Under the pieces are notes generated by a model. It did not search any database. It had not been told where the DNA came from and saw nothing but the letters and a program-made list of their open reading frames with translations. From Dysgonomonas sp. 25 (GTDB taxonomy: Bacteria > Bacteroidota > Bacteroidia > Bacteroidales > Dysgonomonadaceae), in contig NZ_QVMN01000012.1 in assembly GCF_010501075.1 (NCBI RefSeq), positions 1 to 64,000 on the forward strand: 64,000 bases of DNA. Reading direction: 5' to 3'. The stretch's first letter is position 1; each line of letters opens with the position of its first letter. Positions 58,368 to 64,000 of this stretch are shown here, in pieces. Made by a program: the position numbers and the translations under genes.

Positions 58368-58919
58368 TCACTGTTTCCAGAATATTTCTTTACCCTTTTT
58401 GTTACATTCTTTTCGGGCTAACAGGAAAAAGTAGTCCGAGAGCCGGTTGACGAAGATCATAATATTATCCTCCACAGGGTACTCTTCCTTCACGCGATAC
58501 ATGCAACGCTCGGCACGGCGGCATACCGACCGGCAGATGTGTGCGCGGGCTGCCGGTTCGCATCCTCCGGGAAGGACAAACTGGCGTATCTGCGGCAATT
58601 GGCCGTCTATCTCGTCCATACGGTTTTCGATATCGGTTATCTGCTCGTCGGTGATGATGCTTGCTGCCTTAGGCGAGCGGGCTTCTGTTTCCGTCGCCAG
58701 GTAAGAGCCTACCACAAAGAGCTTATTCTGGATAAATTCGAGTGTCTCCAGTTCTTTATCGTCGTCTATCACGCAAATAAGCGAACCCACAAACGAATTG
58801 AGCTCGTCTATGGTACCATAAGCCTCGAGGCGGACGTGCGCTTTCGGAACACGCGTTCCACCCACCAGGGAGGTTTTCCCTTTGTCGCCCGTACGGGTAT
58901 ATATTTTACTTTTTTCCAT
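58368..58919 (-). CDS. Cob(I)alamin adenosyltransferase, PduO type
   Basis: 183 aa. Makes adenosylcobalamin from ATP and cob(I)alamin. Motifs: YTRTGDKGKTSLVGG, EAYGTIDELNSFVG and the C-terminal RSVCRRAERCMYRV. Last gene of the LysM-led operon, 21 bp after the DUF5362 gene. No cobalamin riboswitch is visible near it. Confidence 0.93.
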   Translation of the reverse strand: MEKSKIYTRTGDKGKTSLVGGTRVPKAHVRLEAYGTIDELNSFVGSLICVIDDDKELETLEFIQNKLFVVGSYLATETEARSPKAASIITDEQITDIENRMDEIDGQLPQIRQFVLPGGCEPAARAHICRSVCRRAERCMYRVKEEYPVEDNIMIFVNRLSDYFFLLARKECNKKGKEIFWKQ

Positions 58920-58940
58920 ATAATCAACGTCCTAAAAACA

Positions 58941-59432
58941 TTAAAAACTATCGACAAAAACGGCCATACCATAGAGCAAGAACACACTCATAATTATGGC
59001 ATAAATCACATATAAAACAATACCTACAAGCATCATTATTCCCATACTTTTGTAATGAGCTTTCAAATGCCCAAAGGCTTCGGTAAGGGTATCCGGGTTA
59101 TCGTGCCTTATCGCTCTTTTTACAGTACTGGTGAATTTCAGTATCTTATAAAGAGCATAAAAGTAGATAACGGTCATAACAACAGAAATAATAGTCATTA
59201 CTGTCGTCATCATAAAAACTTCACTCAAAGCATCGTTCTGAACTGCCTTGCCCATATTGGACACTATAAGGCTTATAATATAGGCTCCTATCGCCACGAT
59301 AAACACAGCTGAAAAGGCGAGTATGCCCAGAAAACGTGCCCAATTGGCAGCACTATTCAGGAACTTTTTTGCTTCCGGTGTCACTATCAACTCCTGAGGA
59401 GCATAATATGGAGGAGGGGTTTCATTAAACAT
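58941..59432 (-). CDS. DUF5362-type membrane protein
   Basis: 163 aa. A cytosolic N-terminus (LIVTPEAKKFLNSAANWARFLG) precedes membrane helices at about 34-58, 75-97 and 135-160. The conserved loop AIRHDNPDTLTEAFGHLKAHYKSMGI is typical of DUF5362. Function unknown. 19 bp after the methyltransferase gene. Confidence 0.82.
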   Translation of the reverse strand: MFNETPPPYYAPQELIVTPEAKKFLNSAANWARFLGILAFSAVFIVAIGAYIISLIVSNMGKAVQNDALSEVFMMTTVMTIISVVMTVIYFYALYKILKFTSTVKRAIRHDNPDTLTEAFGHLKAHYKSMGIMMLVGIVLYVIYAIIMSVFLLYGMAVFVDSF

Positions 59433-59451
59433 ACTTCTCTCATTTATTTAG

Positions 59452-60141
59452 TTAAAAACTTATTTTATACTCCCACGGATATAGTCCGGCATCAAAAAAT
59501 ACGATTCCTATATTAAACAGGTCGAGCACCGTTGTGCGATCTGCTGCTTCTTTAATACAATTCCATAACGCCCGATGCCGCTTATTTGTTCTGATGCCTT
59601 CTACAATTATAAACGTTTTCGGATGAACGAGCTTACTTATCATTTCTAATTCACCCTCGTTCAGGTGTTTATAATTTTTGAGATTGATATAGATACAATC
59701 CTGTTTTTCTGTCACGAGATTTGCCGAAAAAGCCTCCGTATGCACGACTATTTTCCTGTCCCATCCGAGATATAGCTCTTTCGCTTTGGCATACTTCACC
59801 GGATTCAGCTCTATACTGTGGCAGACGATACTACTCGACGGAGCAGTGAGGTATAGCGTATTCAGTCCTTCGCCCGAACCGATTTCCAGTATCTTCTCCG
59901 CCTCAAAATAATTGACCAGTTTAAACAGCAATCGTCCCACCTTACGCGGCTTCATATGCCTGTCTCTTTTCAGGTTGACATAGTCGCGTATGTCCTGATA
60001 GGCATAATAAGGCGACTTCTCCTCGATAACCTTATTTATGAGATTGAAGACAAAAGGCGAGTGAATGCCGTGTCCCCGGTGATGGCGTATTTTGTATATA
60101 AGCCTTAATCCTGCTCGTGATATTTTATATATCCTGGGCAT
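59452..60141 (-). CDS. SAM-dependent methyltransferase (class I)
   Basis: 229 aa. A basic N-terminus (KISRAGLRLIYKIRHHRGHGIHSPFVF) precedes the Rossmann domain with the SAM motif ILEIGSGEGLNTLYL. The GIHSPFVF start is shared by a Bacteroidetes group that I know only as class I methyltransferases. The substrate is unknown. 37 bp after the barrel gene. Confidence 0.85.
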   Translation of the reverse strand: MPRIYKISRAGLRLIYKIRHHRGHGIHSPFVFNLINKVIEEKSPYYAYQDIRDYVNLKRDRHMKPRKVGRLLFKLVNYFEAEKILEIGSGEGLNTLYLTAPSSSIVCHSIELNPVKYAKAKELYLGWDRKIVVHTEAFSANLVTEKQDCIYINLKNYKHLNEGELEMISKLVHPKTFIIVEGIRTNKRHRALWNCIKEAADRTTVLDLFNIGIVFFDAGLYPWEYKISF

Positions 60142-60178
60142 GTTTTCAGATAGTATTTTATGTGTTGTATGTTTGTAT

Positions 60179-60886
60179 TCAGAACAATTTCACGTAATAT
60201 GTCAACCGGACGGATATCACCTGGTTGGACGAGCGCGAAAATGCATCTGCTTTGCTGTTTTTGTAAACATCGCCTAAGCCGAAATAGTAGCGCCCTTCGA
60301 GAGAGAAATTGCCATATTTCGACTGGTATTCCATTCCCAGTCCGCCCATAATACCGTAATCGAACTTCCGGTCGGCATCCCTGAAATATTGCGCCGTAAC
60401 CATATCGCTCGAAGCACCTCCGCTGGCGAGATAATCTACCAATGTCTGGTTGATTTCTTCCTTTTCGCTCAGCATATACGAGATTTTAGGCCCGAGATTG
60501 ATAATGAAACGGAACTTATTACCCCAATAGATATGCGTCAGGAAAGGCATTTCGAAATAATTCAACGAGTGGCTATGCGCAAAGCCTTTATCAGCTAAGC
60601 TGCCTTTGAATTCCTGCTCCCAGCCTTGTTGCGCATAATTGAGCTCGACAATGAAGCCAAGATGTTTTTCGGTCATATAGCGTACTGCCAGACCGCCATG
60701 CATTTGCGAATACATCTTAGTCGTAACAGCCGAAGAAGGGCCCGAGTTGGACTCGACAAAGTCGACCGACGAAAAGGTAGGCCCGAAACCGACACCGATA
60801 TTCCAATACGGCTTGAAATCCGACTGGCAATAGAGCGCAGCTGAAAAGAGAAAAAATAAAGAGATAAATAAAATTTTCTTTATCAT
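60179..60886 (-). CDS. Outer-membrane beta-barrel protein (PorT-like)
   Basis: 235 aa. A Sec signal (FISLFFLFSAALYCQ) is followed by an eight-strand-type barrel: YWNIGVGFGPTFSSVD, HLGFIVELNYAQQGWEQ, YFEMPFLTHIYW, FIINLGPKISYML, ISVRLTYYVKLF. Belongs to the OMP_b-brl_2/PorT-like group. It lies 3 bp after the LysM gene. Confidence 0.85.
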   Translation of the reverse strand: MIKKILFISLFFLFSAALYCQSDFKPYWNIGVGFGPTFSSVDFVESNSGPSSAVTTKMYSQMHGGLAVRYMTEKHLGFIVELNYAQQGWEQEFKGSLADKGFAHSHSLNYFEMPFLTHIYWGNKFRFIINLGPKISYMLSEKEEINQTLVDYLASGGASSDMVTAQYFRDADRKFDYGIMGGLGMEYQSKYGNFSLEGRYYFGLGDVYKNSKADAFSRSSNQVISVRLTYYVKLF

Positions 60887-60889
60887 TGG

Positions 60890-62692
60890 TTATTTGAATT
60901 CGGTTTTTTCGACAGAAACATCTGTCACATAATGAACGAAATAAAACCCTGAATTGATATATCCCGAATTTTCGCCCGCCCGCTCGAAGCGGATAGCCGA
61001 CTGCAAGGTAGGAGCCGAGTAGGTAGACAGGTGGCTGTCGAAAGAATTGTTGTATTTCTGCAAGCCCGACAAGAAATAGACGCCCGTATCGTAGCCTAAG
61101 AAACAGAATTTAGGGAAGCTAAGCGGGATTTCCTTGTTATACCACTTTTTGTATTCGTACATCTCGCGTTGCACTGTCTTATTGCTCTCGTCCAGATAGA
61201 ATCCGGTATATATATACGTATTGAATTTATACAACTGGCTTGTCAGGTTCAGATATGCCTGCCAGTCGGGATAACCGAAAAGCGTTATCTGCGCTTGTGG
61301 CTCGGACTCTTTGCCTGCCTGCTTTTTAGGCGGCTCTATCACGGTATTCAATATCCCGCTCAGGCGGCGCAAGGTAGGTTCCGACGAAGAGGTAGGAATC
61401 AGTATATTATTCTTGTCCAATACAGTCGCCGATTTTATCTCTTCCACCATATTATCCTGCGTATGCAAATCTTTGTACGGGATACCTTCCGAAGCCAAAA
61501 CAGCTTTCAGTACGTCCGTGAAGTCGCGCTTGTCGAGGTTCGAGCCGGGTTCGGTCACAAAGATGATATTCTCGTTGCGGAACTTATCGGCAAAGGCTTT
61601 GGTTATCTCTGCAAACAAGGTTTTGTGCGAAACCGTCATCTGATAAGTATTAGGACTTCCGGCAAGTACATCTTTATCTCTGCTCGTACCGAACGGAATG
61701 ACGTAGCGTGTACCCGTGCGGCGCGAGAAATCGCTCATGATATCAATCTGTACCTGCGAGATACCGCCAATCAACAGGTGCAACCCGCGCATCTCGGACG
61801 TTTCCAGTATGCTGATAAGGCGTTGCGTATCGTTCTCGCTTCCCGTATCGAAAGTATATATTTCGGCGTTCAGCCCTGTTGCTTTCAATTCGCGCACAGC
61901 CAACAAAAAACCTTCGTAATATTCTACCAATTTTTCTTTCCGTACATTTTTACCCCCCTCGGTGAATGGTAGCAATATGGCTACACGAATCGTTTCGCCG
62001 GCTTTTACAGGTGTCCCTTGAAACCTTGTATCGGGGAGTATAGCCGTCACCGGCGCATTGTTAGGAATGCGGAGAAGCATACCCGCTTTCAATCCGTTTT
62101 TCACATCGGGATTGGCGGCGATAATGTCTTCTATTGCAATATTGTATTGCTTACTCAACTTATACAATGTCTCTCCCGCTTCGACCGTATGTTCGGAAAA
62201 GTCTATTCTTATCCGATCCTGTTGCCTGATTTCAGGGATATAATTATCCGGCGCAATTTTCAGACGGGGGATTTTCAGTATCATACCTTCTTTCAGTCCT
62301 TCTTCCTTCAATTGAGGATTCAAGCTGTAAAGGGTTTCTACGGTTACTTCGTTGTTTTTAGTGATGCGGTACAGTGTTTCTCCCTTTTGTACGGTGTATT
62401 CGAAATAAGACGTATCGGAGGTAGCTTTCTGTTTCGGTATTTTCAATACCTGACCGCCTTTTATTCCGTCGCGTGCTTCGGGATTGAGGCGGTAGATTTC
62501 CTCTACCGTAGTTTTATATTTGCGGGCTAATGAGAAAACCGTTTCGCCCGAAACGACCGTATGGTTGATATAATCGTCGTGGGTGATTGCAGATTCATTT
62601 ATTGCCGTAACCGGGGCTGTATTGCCTTTTGCCGCCAGATTGCAGGATGCAACCATAATCAACAGTAAAAGGCATATATTTTTTAACTTCAT
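60890..62692 (-). CDS. LysM protein with a periplasmic-binding-like domain
   Basis: 600 aa. A Sec/lipoprotein-like signal (LLLIMVASCNLAAKG, Cys near 17) is followed by three LysM domains at about 46-90 (VVSGETVFSLARKYKTT), 98-142 (VQKGETLYRITKNNEVT) and 168-212 (VEAGETLYKLSKQYNIA). Residues about 230-600 look like a LivK-type type-1 periplasmic-binding fold (VAILLPFTEGGKNVR, GISQVQIDIMSDFSRR). It would dock on peptidoglycan and bind a ligand or act structurally. It heads a five-gene operon and has a TATTTTTG box. Confidence 0.88.
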   Translation of the reverse strand: MKLKNICLLLLIMVASCNLAAKGNTAPVTAINESAITHDDYINHTVVSGETVFSLARKYKTTVEEIYRLNPEARDGIKGGQVLKIPKQKATSDTSYFEYTVQKGETLYRITKNNEVTVETLYSLNPQLKEEGLKEGMILKIPRLKIAPDNYIPEIRQQDRIRIDFSEHTVEAGETLYKLSKQYNIAIEDIIAANPDVKNGLKAGMLLRIPNNAPVTAILPDTRFQGTPVKAGETIRVAILLPFTEGGKNVRKEKLVEYYEGFLLAVRELKATGLNAEIYTFDTGSENDTQRLISILETSEMRGLHLLIGGISQVQIDIMSDFSRRTGTRYVIPFGTSRDKDVLAGSPNTYQMTVSHKTLFAEITKAFADKFRNENIIFVTEPGSNLDKRDFTDVLKAVLASEGIPYKDLHTQDNMVEEIKSATVLDKNNILIPTSSSEPTLRRLSGILNTVIEPPKKQAGKESEPQAQITLFGYPDWQAYLNLTSQLYKFNTYIYTGFYLDESNKTVQREMYEYKKWYNKEIPLSFPKFCFLGYDTGVYFLSGLQKYNNSFDSHLSTYSAPTLQSAIRFERAGENSGYINSGFYFVHYVTDVSVEKTEFK

Positions 62693-62716
62693 ATCCGAAT
62701 ATTTATATTGAATCTA

Positions 62717-62724
62717 CAAAAATA
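62717..62724 (-). promoter_or_regulatory. LysM operon promoter, -7 box
   Basis: TATTTTTG on the minus strand, 25 bp upstream of the ATG at 62692. Confidence 0.5.
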
Positions 62725-62749
62725 AGAAAAATACGCTACTTTGCCCGAC

Positions 62750-63484
62750 TTATTTATATTTATCCCACAAACTATCGTGTACTATTTCGCGGCAACGATT
62801 CATCAGCGCAGGAATATCCTCGTCGGTCATCCCTTTGGTAGGAATAGGTTCGTGCACAATCATTTCCATCCGTTTGCCCAGATTGAGCAACAGCGATCCG
62901 CGCCTCATCACGTCGAATGGCCCATTGAGCGTAACGGGTACTACAGGCAGTTCCATATCTTTGGCTATCACGAAAGCACCGCGTTTGAATTTGCCCATCT
63001 TCCCGTTGAAAGTCCTTGCCCCTTCGGGGAATATGGTAAACGATGCGCCGTCGGTCAACTGGCTTTTTGCTTTTTGCAGGCTTTCGACCATCGACTTCAA
63101 CGATGAGTGATCGACAAAAACATGTCCGGCTATTTCGCTCGCTTTCCCCACAAACGGAATTTTGCGCAGCTCTTGCTTTTGCATCCACTTGATAGGCTGG
63201 CCGATATAGCCGTATACGAGGAAGATATCGGAGTAACTCTGATGGTTCGGCACGAAGATGTACGATTGATTGGGGTCTAACGGCGTTTTGTGAATCACCT
63301 TAATGCGGCACAATGCCAAGCGGCAGCCCAGCTTAGACCAGTATTTGGGAGGGTTGAAGCGCCAGAAATTGCTCTTGCTGACCGTACAGCCAATCATCAC
63401 AGTGAGCGCCGTAGCAATAGACGCAAATGCAAAAATGGGCAGGAAGATAAAAATATCGTACAAAACGTAAAGCACTTTTTTCAT
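62750..63484 (-). CDS. plsC: 1-acyl-sn-glycerol-3-phosphate acyltransferase
   Basis: 244 aa. An N-terminal membrane anchor (FIFLPIFAFASIATALTVMIG) precedes the PlsC motifs: PNHQSYSDIF (HX4D), the FPEGART block and a VPVTLNG-type strand. Adds the second acyl chain to make phosphatidic acid, the substrate of CdsA at 15126-15977. A TATTTTTG box lies 30 bp upstream. Confidence 0.93.
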   Translation of the reverse strand: MKKVLYVLYDIFIFLPIFAFASIATALTVMIGCTVSKSNFWRFNPPKYWSKLGCRLALCRIKVIHKTPLDPNQSYIFVPNHQSYSDIFLVYGYIGQPIKWMQKQELRKIPFVGKASEIAGHVFVDHSSLKSMVESLQKAKSQLTDGASFTIFPEGARTFNGKMGKFKRGAFVIAKDMELPVVPVTLNGPFDVMRRGSLLLNLGKRMEMIVHEPIPTKGMTDEDIPALMNRCREIVHDSLWDKYK

Positions 63485-63513
63485 ATCAGAGATGTTGCCG
63501 GTTTACAATTATA

Positions 63514-63521
63514 CAAAAATA
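63514..63521 (-). promoter_or_regulatory. plsC promoter, -7 box
   Basis: TATTTTTG on the minus strand, 30 bp upstream of the ATG at 63484. Confidence 0.5.
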
Positions 63522-63543
63522 CATTTTTTATCTGTCCTTACAG

Positions 63544-63575
63544 AAAAAAGCCCCCGAAATTATTTTTCCGGAGGC
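63544..63575 (-). terminator. Terminator of the FISUMP gene at the right edge
   Basis: An imperfect 10-bp stem (GCCTCCGGAA / TTTCGGGGGC on the minus strand, two mismatches) with a 6-nt loop, followed by TTTTTT on that strand. Confidence 0.65.
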
Positions 63576-63584
63576 GGTATTTTG

Positions 63585-63611
63585 ATAACTGTTAACTGAT
63601 AGCTGATAACT
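63585..63611. repeat. GTTAACTGATAGCTGATAAC-type repeat
   Basis: Short direct units related to those at 11630-11650 and 37637-37735, here between the FISUMP stop and its terminator. Confidence 0.55.
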
Positions 63612-63616
63612 GTGCG

Positions 63617-64000
63617 TCAGTCTTTCTTGCAGCGGACGGAGTGTAGCTGACCTTGATCCGCAGATGACCGCGAAACAGGAGCTGTATTATTCTCAAAGTA
63701 TCGTGTCCAGAAAGCATCTCCATCATGGCGGCTACTCGACCAGAATCCGGCATATGTACCATAACGCGTTTCAGGTTCGAATCCGCTCCATCCACCACCA
63801 TATCCGACAAGTAGTATATCAAATCCGCCAATAGCAGCGGGCTTACTCTTCCCATTGTCTGTCGTTAGGGAGCCCTGCAACGCGCATGGACTTCTCATAG
63901 CAGTGGAATGCCCATCTGCACTGCTTGCCCCGCGAGTAGCATACCCTCCTGTTTCCCACGAAGATTGCCACACCGGGCTAAAGCTACTTGTCGATAAAGA
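63617..64000 (-). CDS. FISUMP-domain protein, C-terminal part only (runs off the window)
   Basis: The frame is open from the window edge to 63617 (about 127 residues visible). The end shows the FISUMP C-terminal pattern: AGFWSSSRHDGDAFWTRYF, then LHSVRCKKD, close to IIWSSSRMVVRYF...SVRCKKDD in cassette B. The N-terminal part and signal lie beyond 64000, so completeness cannot be judged. A GTG at 63973 is probably internal. Confidence 0.8.
   Translation of the reverse strand, partial: SLSTSSFSPVWQSSWETGGYATRGASSADGHSTAMRSPCALQGSLTTDNGKSKPAAIGGFDILLVGYGGGWSGFEPETRYGTYAGFWSSSRHDGDAFWTRYFENNTAPVSRSSADQGQLHSVRCKKD

Overview
This is a window from a Bacteroidota chromosome, most likely order Bacteroidales (a Dysgonomonas- or Parabacteroides-like genome; the genus is inference). 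Support: -7 promoter boxes of the Bacteroidetes form TAnnTTTG upstream of many genes, GldD, exbB/exbD, a complex I operon with a fused nuoCD and no nuoEFG, many SPII lipoproteins with acidic residues after the cysteine, a NamZ muramidase, and several FISUMP (Fibrobacter succinogenes major paralogous domain) proteins. No rRNA, tRNA, CRISPR array, transposase or phage gene was seen.

Layout. 1-2.9 kb: a plus-strand FISUMP locus with a short N-terminal-only paralogue followed by a full-length one. 2.9-4.5 kb: guaB. 4.5-9 kb: minus-strand operon gltX-waaA-DUF2027/Smr-lipoprotein. 9.1-12.5 kb: a repeat-rich FISUMP cassette whose gene is broken (stop at codon 3 plus a frameshift). 12.6-16 kb: rsfS, ftsH, cdsA on the plus strand. 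16-23.2 kb: a YitT-type membrane protein and a leuS-led operon carrying an MBOAT acyltransferase between two related SGNH-like proteins. 23.4-30.4 kb: lipoprotein, namZ, an HD-domain protein, and a ssb-gldD-glycosyltransferase-barrel-TonB_C operon. 30.5-33.2 kb: an ECF sigma factor followed by a predicted anti-sigma protein spanning both membranes and a lipoprotein. 33.3-34.5 kb: exbB-exbD. 34.6-45 kb: the 10-gene nuo operon (A, B, CD, H, I, J, K, L, M, N). 45.2-46.1 kb: a DPM1/GtrB-like glycosyltransferase. 46.4-47.5 kb: an AT-rich two-gene island (lipoprotein with a glycine-zipper tail plus a two-helix membrane protein). 47.6-49.6 kb: groES-groEL. 49.8-52.4 kb: a second FISUMP cassette, intact. 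52.4-63.5 kb: hisS, a small unknown protein, hflX-prmC-recX-comF, a DUF2795 protein, a LysM/OM-barrel/methyltransferase/DUF5362/cobalamin adenosyltransferase operon, and plsC. 63.6-64 kb: the 3' end of another FISUMP gene running off the window.

Most genes are housekeeping functions (translation, envelope, respiration, protein folding and turnover). The accessory signal lies in the FISUMP cassettes: two loci about 40 kb apart, in the same orientation, share a roughly 200-bp 3' flank with iterated TTGAC boxes, a related gene, arrays of small GC-rich palindromes and a 5' flank with a (GT)n microsatellite. The other candidates for a new system are the AT-rich lipoprotein/membrane-protein pair at 46.4-47.5 kb and the ECF/dual-membrane anti-sigma operon.
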